Source of the DNA: Massilia sp. H-1
GTDB taxonomy: Bacteria > Pseudomonadota > Gammaproteobacteria > Burkholderiales > Burkholderiaceae_D
DNA length: 64,000 bases
Assembly: GCA_024703915.1 (NCBI GenBank)
Contig: CP087969.1
Coordinates: 1,488,001-1,552,000, forward strand
Direction of reading: 5' to 3'
The translations under genes were made by a program, and so were the position numbers. Positions within the stretch are counted from its first letter, which is position 1, and the number at the start of each line of letters is the position of its first letter. Of this stretch, positions 46,275-58,464 are shown piece after piece. The notes under the pieces are model-generated. The model was given only the letters and a program-made list of their open reading frames with translations, was not told the DNA's origin and ran no database searches.

Positions 46275-47233
46275 TTATGGTTGCGCGTGGCGGTGGTTCG
46301 CGGAGTAGTTCCCGGTGACGTAGTGTTCGAGCTGACGCTCGATGTCGGTCAGCAGGCTCGATGCGCCAATCCGGAACAGGTGCGGCTCGAGCCACTCGCG
46401 TCCGAGTTCTTCTTTCATCAGGGTCAGGTACTGCAGCGCGCTCTTGGCCGTGGCCACGCCGCTTAATGCTTGAAGCCGACCTGGAAACCGGTCTGTTCAT
46501 GGTATTCGCGGATCGTGCGCACCATCGTCAGCGCCACGGGAATAGTGGCGTTCACGCCTTCCTTGCCGGTCGAGGTTTTGATGAAGTCCGAGCTTAGCCA
46601 TCATGCACACCCACGAAGCCTTGGCCACGTTTTCCAGCGTGAGCAGGTCGCCGGTGGCGAGAATGGCCTTGACGTGGGCTTCGCCGCACGCCTTGCGGTA
46701 GGCCAGCATTTCGTCGTACAGGGCTTGCCAGTTGCCGGTCAGGACGTGCTGGCGGGTGATGACGATGTCGATTTCGGTGGCAGCCAGCGGGCGACCGACA
46801 GTTCGATCTCGCGCACCTTGGTTTCCATGCTCGACAGGTTGGCCGGGAACGCGGTGGAGACCGCGGCGATTGGCAAGCGGCCTTGCAGGATCTTGGCGGC
46901 CGGGGCGATCATCTCGTGGTACACGCAGACGGCGCCGGTGGTCAGGTTGCTCACGCCCAGCGCTTCCATCAGGTCGGCGCGCAGCGGGCGCATGGCCTTC
47001 ATGCACAGGCGCTCGACGCGGCCTGGCGTGTCGTCGCCGCCGAGGGTGGTCAGGTCGATGCATTGCAGCGCCTTGATCAGCCACGCGGCCTGGTATTCCT
47101 TCTTGACGGTGCGGCGGTTGGCCAGGCTGGCGGCGCGGCGGTCCGATGCGTTGCGGTTGACCTTGATCTGGTTGACCCAGCCGAGGTCGAGGCCGACGGC
47201 CTCATTGCGTTTGAATCCTGGGGTATGGCTCAT
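46275..47233 (-). CDS. deoC: deoxyribose-phosphate aldolase
   Basis: The aldolase has CIDLTTLGGDDTPGRV, TEIDIVITRQHVL (catalytic Asp region), AILATGDL, the Schiff-base lysine in GSDFIKTSTGKEGVNAT and GFKPAGGVAT. It splits 2-deoxyribose-5-phosphate to acetaldehyde and glyceraldehyde-3-phosphate. GCTTAGC at 46590 corrects to GCCGGC (MMAGSDFIK), and the GFKPAGG region at 46463 is distorted. About 320 residues, the longer DeoC type. The start overlaps the deoB stop by ATGA. Confidence 0.95.
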
Positions 47234-48426
47234 AACAGGCTGGTTCCATTCAGAAGGGGTTTGACGCCGAGGTGTTTGGCGAGCGTGGCGCCGATATCGG
47301 AGAAGGTATCGGAAATCGGCAGCGCGTGCGGCTTGACGCCAGGACCGAAGAAGATCATCGGAATGTGTTCGCGCGTGTGGTCCGAACCGGGCCAGCTTGG
47401 ATCGCAGCCATGGTCGGCGGTGATCACGACCAGGTCGCCGTCCTTGAGCTTGGCGATGAATTCAGGCAGACGTTCATCCATCTGGTGCAGCGCGTTCGAG
47501 TAGCTAGAACGATGTCGCGGCGGTGGCCGAAGGCCTGGTCGAAGTCGACGAAGTTGACGAAGGTGAGCGACTTGTCGCCCACTTCATCGGTCACTTTGAG
47601 CAGCGCGTCGAACAGGGCCATGTTGTCGGCGCCCTTGACCACGCGCGAGATGCCCTTGGTGGCGAAGATGTCGCTGATCTTGCCCAGGCCGACGACTTCG
47701 CCGCCCTCGTTCTTGACGTGGTCGAGCAGGGTCGGCGCCATGGGCGGCACGGCGTAGTCGTGACGGTTGCTGGTGCGGCGGTAGTTGCCGTTCTCGCCCA
47801 GGAAAGGACGCGCGATCACGCGCCCGATGTTGTACGGCTTGACCAGTTCGAACGCGGCTTCGCACACGGCGTACAGGCGCTCCAGGCCAAAGTGTTCTTC
47901 GTGCGCGGCGATCTGCATCACCGAGTCGCCGGAGGTGTACACGATGATCTTGCCGGTTGCGACATGCTCGTCGCCGAACTTGTTGATGATCTCCGTGCCC
48001 GAGGCGTGGCAGTTGCCCAGATAGCCCACCAGGTCCATCTGGCGCTGCAGCGTGTCGGTCAGCGCTTGCAGGAAGGACGGCACTTCGCGCGGGAAGTAGC
48101 CCCAGTCGAAGGTGACCGGCACGCCGGCTGATTTCCCAGTGACCGCTCTGGGTGTCCTTGCCGGTCGAGCGCTCGCGCGCCGCGCCGTAGGCACCGGTAA
48201 AGCCGTCGCGCTGGCTGAAACCGGCGGCCCATTCGCCGCACGCCAGCTGGGCGGCCGCGGCCAGGCCCAGTTTTTCCAGGTTCGGCAGCTGCATCGGCTT
48301 GCCCTCTTTGGCAGCCCAGGCGGCGATGTGGCCGAAGGTGTTGGCGCCTTCGTCGCCGAATTTGTGGGCGTCGGGCGCTGCGCCCAGGCCGAAGGAGTCA
48401 AGCAACAGTATGAATGCGCGTGCCAT
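47230..48426 (-). CDS. deoB: phosphopentomutase
   Basis: An alkaline-phosphatase-superfamily mutase: [20 protein letters not shown] with the metal-binding Asp, [13 protein letters not shown] with the phospho-acceptor Thr, [14 protein letters not shown] and [19 protein letters not shown]. It moves phosphate from C1 to C5 of (deoxy)ribose, linking the phosphorylases to DeoC. Frame changes are near 48125 and 47505, where the expected [15 protein letters not shown] is broken by a TTCTAGC stretch. About 400 residues. Confidence 0.94.
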
Positions 48427-48471
48427 GGTTCGCTCGCTTAAAAAGGTGGTGTGAAATTCAGTGTAGGACAA

Positions 48472-49315
48472 TCAGGCCGGAGCGCGCGGCGTTTTCGCCA
48501 CGTTGCCCAGGAAGGCCAGAATCAGCTTGACCAGGTCCTTGGCGCCGATCGCGGCGTACTTGAGCGTCTGCTCGTGCGACAGCGGGAACGGCGACATGCC
48601 TTCGGCCAGATTGGTGATCACGGATACGCCGGTCACCTTCAGGCCGCAGTGACGCGCCGAGACCACTTCCGGCACCACCGACATGCCGACCGTGTCGGCG
48701 CCCAGCTTGGCCATCATGCGGATTTCGGCGGCGGTTTCGAAGTTCGGGCCCGGGTAGGCGATGAATACGCCTTCGTGCAGCGTGATGCCGTTGTCGGCGG
48801 CCGACGACTTGACCAGATCGTGGATCTCGCCGTCGTAGGCGTTGGCCATGCTGAAAAGCGCGGGCCGAAGCGGTCGTCGTTCGGGCCGACCATCGGGGTG
48901 CCCGGAAGCCAGTTGATATGGTCGGTGATCGCCACCAGCGAACCGGCGTCGACGTCGGTGCGCAGGGAACCGGCGGCATTGGTCACGAACAGCATCTCGC
49001 AGCCGAGCAGCTTGAGGGTGCGCACGGCGCTGGTCATCACGCCCATGCCGTAGCCTTCGTAGAAGTGGCCGCGGCCCTTCATGCAGACCACGTCCACGCC
49101 TAGCCAGGGTGCCCAGCACCAGTTCGCCCGCGTGACCGTGCACGGTGCTGATCGGGAAGCCCGGCAGTTCGTCGAAGCCGATCGCCACCGCGTCCTGCAT
49201 CTGTTCGGCCAGCACGCCAAGGCCGGAGCCGAGAATCATCGCCACGCGCGGCGCGAAGCCAGGTTTGCAGGGCACGGATAATATCGGCGGCTTCAAATGG
49301 GGTGTTAGAGAACAT
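48472..49315 (-). CDS. purine nucleoside phosphorylase, PNP/xanthosine phosphorylase type
   Basis: The trimeric PNP signature is clear: VAMILGSGLGVLAEQM, GELVLGTLAGVDVVCMKGRGHFYEGY, VTNAAGSLRTDV, GVFIAYPGPNFETAAEIRMM and GMSVVPEVVSARHCGL. About 275 residues. It cleaves purine (deoxy)nucleosides with phosphate. GCCTAGC at 49098 corrects to GCCGGC; bases are misplaced near 49262 and 48855. It is the first gene of the deo-type operon; its upstream 300 bases should hold the promoter. Confidence 0.92.
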
Positions 49316-49619
49316 GGGTTTTCCTTGTTTGTTCACGATGTGGGTGGGGCTGCGCGACGCGGCCAGGGTGCAGCTGCTGCGGCAAATGGGGCAATCTGTG
49401 TCGCTTGCTAAGTATTATAACTATGCATGAGTGGCTATATGTATGGCAAATACCATTTTTCTTGCCTATTTATATGGTATAGATATAAATTGGCGTTCAT
49501 ACCTGTTGGATCGCGGCAACACTACATTACAATAAGTCGATAGCGCAGCGTAATGATTGATTGACATGATTAGGACATCTGTCTACCATCGAAGACAATT
49601 GTTTAATTGATTGCCCATC
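49316..49619. promoter_or_regulatory. AT-rich divergent control region, PNP/deo operon and psuK
   Basis: About 300 bases without a gene, strikingly AT-rich against the surrounding GC-rich DNA (for example TATTTATATGGTATAGATATAAAT at 49469-49492). It must hold promoters for both the salvage operon and psuK-psuG. TATATGGTATAGATATA is a partial dyad. Co-regulation of deo and pseudouridine genes from one region is likely. Confidence 0.6.
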
Positions 49620-50770
49620 GTGACCGAACTATCAAAAAAGACCAGTTGTACGAGCTCATCCGGGCCAATCCCTTCATTTCGCAGCAGGATCTCGCGGTCC
49701 AGCTGCGCCTGTCCCGCTCGGCCGTGGCTTAGCTCACATCAGCCGGCCTGATCCGCGACCGCCGCCTGCTTGGCCGTGCCTACGTCCTGCCCGATAACCG
49801 GCCGATCGTCTGCCTGGGCGGCGCCAATCTGGACCGCAAGCTGCGCTCGAACGCCACGCTCAAGATGGGCACCTCGAACCCGGCCCGTCAGGACGAGTCG
49901 TTCGGCGGCGTGGCCCGCAACATCGCCGAGAACCTGGCGCGCCTGTCGACGCCGGTCTCCCTGATCACCGTGATCGGCGACGACGTGTCCGGCCGGGCGC
50001 TGCTGGCGCACGCGGAAGCGGCCGGCATCGACGTGCGCGGCACGCTGCGCCTGCAGGGCATCTGCACCGGCACCTACACCGCCGTCCTCGACGACCATGG
50101 CGAGATGATGCTGGCCCTGGCCGACATGGCCCTGTACGACGCGCTCACCCCCGAATTCCTCGACACCCGCCAGCCGCAGCGCAATGTGGCCGCGCTGACG
50201 GTGGCCGACATGAACCTGCTTAAGCCGAAACGCTGGAACTGCTCCTGGCCGACGCCGCGCGACGCGATCCCGCTGGTGATCGTGGCCGTATCGCAGCCGA
50301 AAATGGCGCGCCTGCCCAAGAGCCTGCGCGGCCTGCGCCTGCTGATCCTGAACCAGGGCGAACTTGAAACCCGCGTCGGACGCCCGCTCAAGACCGAGGC
50401 CGAACTGCTCTCGGCCTGCCGCGAAGTGCAAGCCCAGGGCGCGCAGGACGTGATCGTCACCCGTGGCGGCACCGGCGTGGCCTACACCACCGACGGCGGC
50501 CTGGCCCACCTGGAAGCACCGGATGCGCACATCGTCGACGTCACCGGCGCCAAGGACGCGTTCTCGGCGGCGGTCTGCTGGTCCCTGTTCCACGGCAGCG
50601 AAGATCTGTCGCTGGCTTGCTAAGCACAGGGTCTGCGCCTGTCGGCCATGACGCTCGAATGCGAAGAGACGGTCTGCCCTTACCTGTCGGCCGACATCCT
50701 GGCCGAAATCCACAATTTCGACGGCGTGCCGAGCGTACCGCAAACCTTCAACGCCCTCTACCAGGACTGA
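49620..50770 (+). CDS. psuK: pseudouridine kinase with N-terminal HTH
   Basis: The first 60 residues are a winged helix (DQLYELIRANPFISQQDLA, then LRLSRSAVAGHI), followed by a PfkB sugar kinase: VCLGGANLDRKLRS, GGVARNIAENLARL, and near the end VTRGGTGVAYTT and the anion-hole/catalytic motif. The latter should be TGAGDAF but is written TGAKDAF at about 50544, a same-length change. It phosphorylates pseudouridine for PsuG. Start GTG 49620; an A run nearby has lost a base. Corrected sites: 49727, 50218, 50619. About 380 residues. Confidence 0.87.
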
Positions 50771-50772
50771 CC

Positions 50773-51707
<935 letters not shown>

Positions 51708-51715
51708 TCCGCGCC

Positions 51716-52616
51716 ATGTCCATCGACCTGAAACAGCTCAAGTACTTTCTGGCCGTGGCCGAAGAGAAAAGCTTCAGCCGCGCGGCCGAGCGCCTGCACA
51801 TCTCGCAGCCGCCGCTCAGCCAGCAGATCATGAAGCTGGAAAGCGAACTTGGCGTGCGCCTGTTCGCGCGCACCACGCGCACGTTCGAACTGACCGTGGT
51901 AAGCAAGGCCCTGATGGGCGAAGCGTCGGACATGCTGGCCAAGATGCGCATGACGATCGATACGATCCGCCAGATCGACCGCGGCGAAGTCGGCCGTCTG
52001 CGCGTGGGCATCGTCGGTTCGGCCATGTGGGGACCGATTCCCAGCCTGCTGGAAGAATTCCAGACCAAATTCCCGCGTGACCTGGACCTTGCACGAGTCG
52101 GGCCCGAACGTGCAGTACGATGCGCTGCGCGCGAAACAGATCGACGTCGGCTTCTGGCGCGAGCCCAAGCTCGACGAGGACGATCTGAAGAACGACCACC
52201 TGCGCCAGGAGCTGTGCTTCCGCGAGAACGTGTGCGTGGCCGTCAACGAGCATCATCCGCTGGCGACGCTGCCCTACATCGAACTGACCGACATCCGCGA
52301 CGAGCCGATGCTCACGCTGGCGCTCGACAAGTCGGCCTTCCCGCGCTACCTGATTCAATGCTGCGTGAAGGCGGGTTTTCAGCCGACGATTTTCCAGGAA
52401 GCGTCCGAGCCGCAGACGTTGCTGGCGATGGTGGGCGCGGGACTGGGCGTGGCGCTGATGCCCGAGACGACCAGCCGCATCGGCTGGCCGGGCGTGATTT
52501 TCCTGCCGATCAAGACCAATCCGCCGTCGGCGAATTTGTACATCACCTACACCACGTTGGATGATGCGCCGGTGGTGCGCGCGTTCCTCAATATTCTCAA
52601 TCCGCCCACACCCTGA
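51716..52616 (+). CDS. LysR-family transcriptional regulator
   Basis: The winged helix is textbook: [38 protein letters not shown] over residues 5-42. The effector domain has [36 protein letters not shown]. One base is inserted near 52090. It starts eight bases after psuG in the same direction and is convergent with pcp. Its target is not clear. Confidence 0.88.
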
Positions 52617-52620
52617 GCAC

Positions 52621-53270
52621 TCAGTGCGTGCTGCCGCCTTTCAGTTGAAGGTCGGCGGCGGTATTGACTGCCACATCCACCGCAATCTTCAGCCCCCGCA
52701 CCATCTCGGCCAGCGCCATGCTGGCCGTGCCGGGGTGCCTGGCGGCCTGCTCCGGCAAGTACGGTATGTGAATGAAGTAGGCCTTCAGATCCATGCCCGC
52801 CGTCTGATGCATCAGCCCATAGAACACGTGATTGCACACGAAGGTGCTTAGGCCGTCTGCGACACCGAGGCCGGAATTCCATCGCGCGCAAGGCGGCGAC
52901 GATCGCCTTGATCGGCAGGGTCGAAAAATAGGCCATGCGGCCCCCGCCCGCGACAATCGGCTCGTCCACCAGCTGGCGCTGCGCATTGTCGGGAATCGGC
53001 GCGTCGTCCACATTGATGGCCACCCGCTCGACCGACATGTCGACCCGTCCATCGCTCGCCTGCCCGACCGCGATCACGAGCGCCGGATCGAAGCGCAGCA
53101 CCGCTTCGCCGAGAACGCGGATCGCCGCGCCGAACACGCACGGCAGCTGCACCGCCTGCACCACATAGCCATCGCCGCGCCAGCCCTGCAGCGCGCACCG
53201 CCTCCCAGGCCGGGTTGACGGTCTCCTTGTTGAACGGCTCGAAGCCGGTCAGCAGCACGGTCTTGCTCAT
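52621..53270 (-). CDS. pcp: pyroglutamyl-peptidase I
   Basis: A C15 cysteine peptidase: [18 protein letters not shown] at the start, then [23 protein letters not shown] with the catalytic Glu region, [14 protein letters not shown] with the catalytic Cys, and [11 protein letters not shown] with the His. It removes N-terminal pyroglutamate. GCTTAGGC at 52846 corrects to GCCGGC (QTAGTFVCN); another frame change is near 53190. Its ATG overlaps the upstream DUF979 stop; DUF969-DUF979-Pcp is a familiar operon. Confidence 0.93.
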
Positions 53271-54224
53271 GGTTGATCCATCAAAAAATACAGCAGGAAG
53301 ATATTCACCAGCAGCAGCGGCAAGGCGGTCGGTATCTGCGCCTTGATCACCGCGTTCTTGTCGGGCAGCTCCAGCAAGACCACCGGCACGATGTTGAAAT
53401 TGGCCGCCATCGGCGTCATCAGGGTACCGCAATACGCGCTGAACATGCCGATCGCCGCCATCACGGCCGGGTTGGCGCCGTACACGCCGACCAGGATCGG
53501 GATGCCGACCCCGCCACGATCACGGGGAAGGCCGCGAAGCCGTTCCCCATGATGATGGTAAACAGCGCCATGCCGACGCAGAACACGGCCACCGCGACCA
53601 GCCGCGAATCCATGTTGATGTAGGTGGTGGCGATGTGCGCCACGGCCTTGCCCACGCCCGCTTCGGCAAACAGGAGGCCGAGCACGGCCAGCATGTGCGG
53701 CAGCACAACGGCCCAGCCGATGGCGTCGGCCAGGCGGCGCCACTCGCGCATGCCCTGCACCGGCGTCGAACGCGTCATCGCGCAGGCGACGGCCACCGCC
53801 AGCAGCGAGGCGCAGCCCAGGCTGACGATGGTCAGGTGCTTGGGGTCGAGCAGCGGCAGCGCGCCAATCTGCACGTCCTTGAACAGGGTCGAACCGATCA
53901 TCGTCACGACCGGGATGATCAGCGCCGGGATGAACAGGCGGTGCCCCAGCTTGCGCGCTGGCACTGCGCTCGTCTTTCGACAAGGTGCCGTAGCTGCCCA
54001 GCGAGACGCCGCCGAAGCTTAATGATCAGCGCCATCGATACCATGATCAGGTAGGCCACGGCTTGGCATGCCAGATAGTCGCCGCCCAGGTAGGCCACGG
54101 CGTACAGCGCCCAGAACAGGGCCGTCGAATAGCGCTTGGGATTGCTGCGGTCGCGCAGCGACATGACGGCGGCGACCACCATCATCGCGCCCAGCACGAC
54201 GTAAAAATGTTCGAGGCGGATCAC
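53267..54224 (-). CDS. DUF979 membrane protein
   Basis: A polytopic membrane protein of about 320 residues starting MIRLEHFYVVLGAMMVVAAVM and including VYGANPAVMAAIGMFSAYCGTLMTPMAANFN, a conserved DUF979 region at residues 255-285. With DUF969 it forms a presumed two-part transporter, likely for pyroglutamate or small peptides given the Pcp partner; that substrate is inference. The frame breaks near 54008 (IIAGFGG region), 53960 and 53513. The start is GTG and overlaps the DUF969 stop (GTGA). Confidence 0.85.
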
Positions 54225-54913
54225 TTGCCCTCCCCTTCGCGGCGGATCTCGACGTCAAGCCGGGTCAGGTTCCAGGCATGGATGATAAAGGCGGCGATCG
54301 CGGTCGGAATGCCCCACAGCGCAATGTGCAGCGGATTGACGGCGATGCCTTCGGCCGCCAGGATGGTCTGCATCAGGACGATGGCCCCGAAAGCGACGAA
54401 GACATCTTCGCCGAAGAACAGGCCGACATTGTCGGTGGCGGCGGCCATGGCGCGGATCCGGTAGCGCAGCTTGTCGCTGATGGTTCCGTTGCGCGCTTCG
54501 GCCGCGCCTTCGGCCATCGGCACCACCAGCGGGCGCACCATCGAGGCGTGGCCGCCCAGGCTGGTCAGGCCGAATGCGGCCGAGACCTCGCGCACCAGCA
54601 GGTAGACGATCAGGAGCCGTCCGGCGGTGGCGGCGCGGATTTTCGCGATCGCCGCTTGTGCGTGTTCACGCAGGCCGAAGCGTTCAAGCAGGCCGATGGC
54701 CGCCAGCGGCAGCAGCAGGATCATCGGCAAATTGCGCGTTTTGAGGAAGGCTGTACCGAGCGAGGCGAGGATGGTCTCGACCGGCATGGCCGCCGCCAGC
54801 CCGGTGGCGGCGCAGGCGGCGACCACCACCAGCACCGGGTGGGCGCGCAACACGAAACCGACGATGATCACGGCCACCCCGATCAGTGGCCACAAATTGA
54901 CTGCTGCTTGCAT
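54221..54913 (-). CDS. DUF969 membrane protein
   Basis: A 230-residue membrane protein, frame unbroken. It starts MQAAVNLWPLIGVAVIIVG and has the conserved SLGGHASMVRPLVVPMAEGAAE and TDNVGLFFGEDVFVAFGA segments of DUF969. It is the upstream half of the DUF969/DUF979 pair and the first gene of the pcp operon. Confidence 0.88.
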   Translation of the reverse strand: MQAAVNLWPLIGVAVIIVGFVLRAHPVLVVVAACAATGLAAAMPVETILASLGTAFLKTRNLPMILLLPLAAIGLLERFGLREHAQAAIAKIRAATAGRLLIVYLLVREVSAAFGLTSLGGHASMVRPLVVPMAEGAAEARNGTISDKLRYRIRAMAAATDNVGLFFGEDVFVAFGAIVLMQTILAAEGIAVNPLHIALWGIPTAIAAFIIHAWNLTRLDVEIRREGEGK

Positions 54914-54999
54914 GAACGCTCCTGGCAAATCCGCTGTGCGGGATGGCTTATTGGGTGTCGGCGCCCGGCTGCTGCGCCGCGCCGCCGGTAAATGCAGGG

Positions 55000-56120
55000 T
55001 CACGCTCGCCGTCGAGATAACGCCTGGCGCGCGATATGCTCATTGAAAAGCGCATCCTTGCGCATGGTGGCCACACGCATGAGGACCCGGTATGCCGCGA
55101 TGGCGCCCGCTTCGTCGCCTTGCCGCATTTTTGCGTAACCCAGGTTATACCAGCCGCCGCGCTGTTCCGGATATGCCGCCGTGTAGGCAGTCGCGGTTTG
55201 CGCCGCCGTATCCCAGTGCGCCTGGGCGCTCGCTGCGAGAATCGACATGTGCAGGGCACTGTCATTCACCTCCGGCATGGCCTGCGCCGCCGTCAGCCAG
55301 GGTTCCGCCTCCGCATAGTCGCGCAGCAGGAAATGCGCTTTGCCGAGCAGGTATTGCGCATGCAGGTCGCCGGGAACCAGCCGCACGGCACGCTGCAGCG
55401 ATGCCAGCGCCCACGCCGGATCCTCCGCCAGCTCGAGCAGCAAACGGCCCCGTATCAGCGCTGCGGGGAAACTGTTATCGGCATACCGGTAGGCCGCAAG
55501 CAGCCGCACCAGTTCAGCCCAGGCGGCCGCGCGCTCCTTTTTCTGCAACGGTTCACCAGGCTGCGCAAATACCGCCAGGGCCGAGCGCTGCGCCGCAGTC
55601 AAGCGCGTGCCACCACCGGCCGCGCATTTTTCCCCGCTCGTGCCAGAGCGCGATTGCCGGGCCGGATAGTCGGGGGAAGCCAGACAGCGCTGGGATGGAT
55701 CGATGATCGCGTCGGCCTTCCTGGCTTGCTCGAGAAAGGTCCGGACGTGCTGCGGCGCATCGGCAAACACGGGGCGCCGCTCGCGTTCCTGCACCCACCG
55801 GTAGCTCGTCTCGAAGGTCAGCGCAGTAGGCGTGCTGCTCCCAGTAGATGGCGCAAAACGGCACAGGGCCATCGCCGTGCGGGTTGCCTCGTCGAGCAGC
55901 GGGTAGAAACTCGTGGCCAGCAACTGCGTGCTGGCCACGCTGCCATCGGCGGCCACGGTCACCGCCAGCCGGACCATGCCTTCCTGCCCTGTGCGCAGGG
56001 ATTCTTCGGGCCATACGGGCTTGGCGCATGGTGCGGCCACCGGCAGTGCCAGCGGATTACGGGTAGCAGGCAAAGCGCCGCCAGGAGCAACTGGCGAAGT
56101 CGTACAAAAATCATAGGCAT
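55000..56120 (-). CDS. TonB C-terminal-like + TPR protein
   Basis: After a signal-like start (MPMIFVRLRQLLLAALCLL) comes a TonB C-terminal type segment (WPEESLRTGQEGMVRLAVTVAADGSVASTQLL) and then about 200 residues of TPR-like helices (AVRLVPGDLHAQYLLGKAHFLL; GWYNLGYAKMRQGDEAGA). About 375 residues. One base is misplaced near 56065, between the leader and the rest. It lies downstream of the TonB receptor but past that gene's terminator. It may couple energy or assemble partners in the envelope. Confidence 0.7.
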
Positions 56121-56144
56121 GAACACGGGAAGGGTGCAATGAAA

Positions 56145-56176
56145 AAGCCCCGCACACCTTGCGATGTGCGGGGCTT
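56145..56176 (-). terminator. Rho-independent terminator of the TonB-dependent receptor gene
   Basis: AAGCCCCGCACA (56145-56156) pairs perfectly with TGTGCGGGGCTT (56165-56176). Read on the minus strand the stem is followed by TTTTTC. It stands 24 bases past the receptor stop and separates the receptor from the TonB/TPR gene. Confidence 0.88.
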
Positions 56177-56199
56177 GCCAGCTTAGCAGAGAATCGGGC

Positions 56200-58464
56200 T
56201 TAGAACGTGGCCCGGAACTGCGCGCCGTACGAACGCGGCTCGTTGACGATACCGGTCAGGTTGTTGAAGTTGATCGCGCCCAGCAGCTGCACCTTGTTGG
56301 TGATGTTGCGGCCGTACACGGACAGCTCGTAGTTATCCCACTTGTAGCCGAAACGCAGACCGCCTTCGAGCAGCGACTTGGCCTTGAACTCCACGGCTTC
56401 GTCGAGGAAGAAGTTGTAGGTGCTGCGATACGACCAGTCGGTGAAGGCATACACCTCACCCTTGCCCAGCGGCTGGCTGTAGCGCAGGGTGAAGTTACCC
56501 TGCCACTTCGGTGCACGCGGCAGCGGGTTGCCGTTCACGAGCGCCAGGTTCGGGCTGCCAGGGACGGTCGGATTGGTGTGGGTGCACGGCGCGCCGCACA
56601 CCTGGATCGCCAGGTTCGGGTCCTTGATCTCGGTGTCGTTGTAGCTGCCGCCGATGGACGCTGCCAGGCCGTCTGCCAGGTTGGCCTGGAAGTCGAGCTC
56701 GAGACCCTGGCCGATCGCTTTTTCAGCATTGATCAGTTTGTTCTCGTTGATGCCGCCCGAGGTTGCCGTCAGCTGCAGGTCCTTGACCTGGTAGCGGTAG
56801 GCGCTGGCCGACAGACGCGCGCGGCGGTCGAACAGATCCTGCTTGATACCGGCTTCGACCGAGATCACTTTCTCGGAATTGGCGGTGCTCGGCTGGCTGC
56901 CGGTGCCGAACAGGCGGCCCTGGACCGACGGTGCGCAGTAGCCGGAAGCGGCGCGAACAGGTTGGTCTCTTTGCTCAGCACGTAGGTGCCGGACAGGTCC
57001 CAGCTGACGTTGGTCGCCGACAGGTTGCGTACCAAGAGGCCGCTGGTGCTTGGCGTATTGCCTGGTTCTGACGCGCTCAGCAACGAAGTCCTTCTTGTCG
57101 TTGGTGTAGCGCAGGCCGGCTGCGCAGCTTGAGGCGGTCGCTGACGGTGTAGTTGAGCGAACCGAAGGCGGCCCAGGCTTTCGAATCCTGGCTCTGGGTC
57201 GAGTAGTTCGGGCTTTGCGGATTGCTTAGATGGTGAGCGAATCGAAAGCGATACTGTCGATTGCCATTTGCTCGTCGAAGTAGAACAGGCCGCCGATCCA
57301 GTTCAGCGGGCCCTTGTAGTTCGACTCGAGGCGCACTTCCTGGGTGACCTGACTGTGGTCGCGCAGGATGTCCGCGGTTTCAACCGTGAACGGAATGAAG
57401 CCTGGGCCCATCGGTGGCGCGTACGACGCGCCGAAGCCGCCGTCAACGTCGCCGCGGCTGTAGATGTCGGCTTTTTCGTAGCCGGTGATCGAGTGCAGCG
57501 TCAGGTCGTTCAGGTTCCACTTCAGGCGGATGCTGCCGCCCTTGGTCTTGAGGCGCTGCTCGTTGCCGCCGTCGGTCGGGTAGGAGCCGTAGTCGAAGTT
57601 GTCGACCAGGTCGTTGGTGCCCGGCTTGATGATATTGGCGCGGAACAGGGTGGCGCTGCCGTCATAGTCGCGTGCGTGGACGTTGAACAGGGCGCTGAAA
57701 TTGGCGCTCGGCTTGACCAGCAGCTGCAGGCGCGCCGCATTGTCGTCGTAGCCTTCGAAATCGGTGGTCGGTGCGCCCGGACGGCTGTTGTGGACGCGGT
57801 CGCCGCGGTGCTGGCTTTGCAGCGAGACGCGCGCCGCCATGGTGTCGCTGATCGGCAGGTTGTACGCGCCTTCCAGGTTGCGCACGCTGTAGTTGCCGAT
57901 GCCGCTTGGCATGAAGTAGCCTTCGGACTTGCCGATCACCGGCTTGGCCGAGTCGAACTTGATCACGCCCGCTGGCGAGTTGCGGCCGAACAGGGTGCCC
58001 TGTGGTCCGCGCAGAACTTCGATCTGATCGACGTCAAAGACCGGGAAGCCCTTGAGCATCGGGTTTTCCTGCACCACGTCGTCGAATACCAGGCCCACAG
58101 GCTGCGACGCGTTCAAATCGAAATCGGTATTGCCCATGCCGCGGATGTAGAAGCGCGGGAAGCTGCGGCCATAGTCGGATTCGACCTGCACGCTCGGGGT
58201 ACGGCCCGACAGGAAGCGGATGTCCTGGCCGCTGGCGGTCAGCACGTCGAGTTTTTCGCCCTTCAGGGTGGCGATCGCCATCGGCACGTCCTTGATGTTC
58301 TCGGCGCGGCGCTGCGCGGTCACGATCACGGTTTCAAGCTGGCTAGGCCTTGGCCTTGGTGTCTTCCATGCAAGCGGCTTCCTGTGCCAGTGCGCTATGC
58401 AGCGGGAATGCGCTGGCCACTGCCAGAGCGATGAGCGAACGCGTCGCGAAGTGCCTGTTTTTCA
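56200..58464 (-). CDS. TonB-dependent outer membrane receptor
   Basis: A signal peptide (FPLHSALA-QEA) leads to the TonB box ETVIVTAQRRAENIKDVP, a plug domain with YIRGMGN, VLRGPQGTLFGRNSPAGVI, and a long beta-barrel ending YGRNITNKVQLLGA...FRATF with a terminal Phe, as needed for insertion. About 750 residues. It imports a bulky ligand; the family is of the 'iron/vitamin/carbohydrate' kind and the ligand is not evident. GCTAGGC at 58342 corrects to GCCGGC; other frame changes are near 57225, 57115 and 56955. ATG 58464 has AGGA six bases upstream. Confidence 0.88.
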
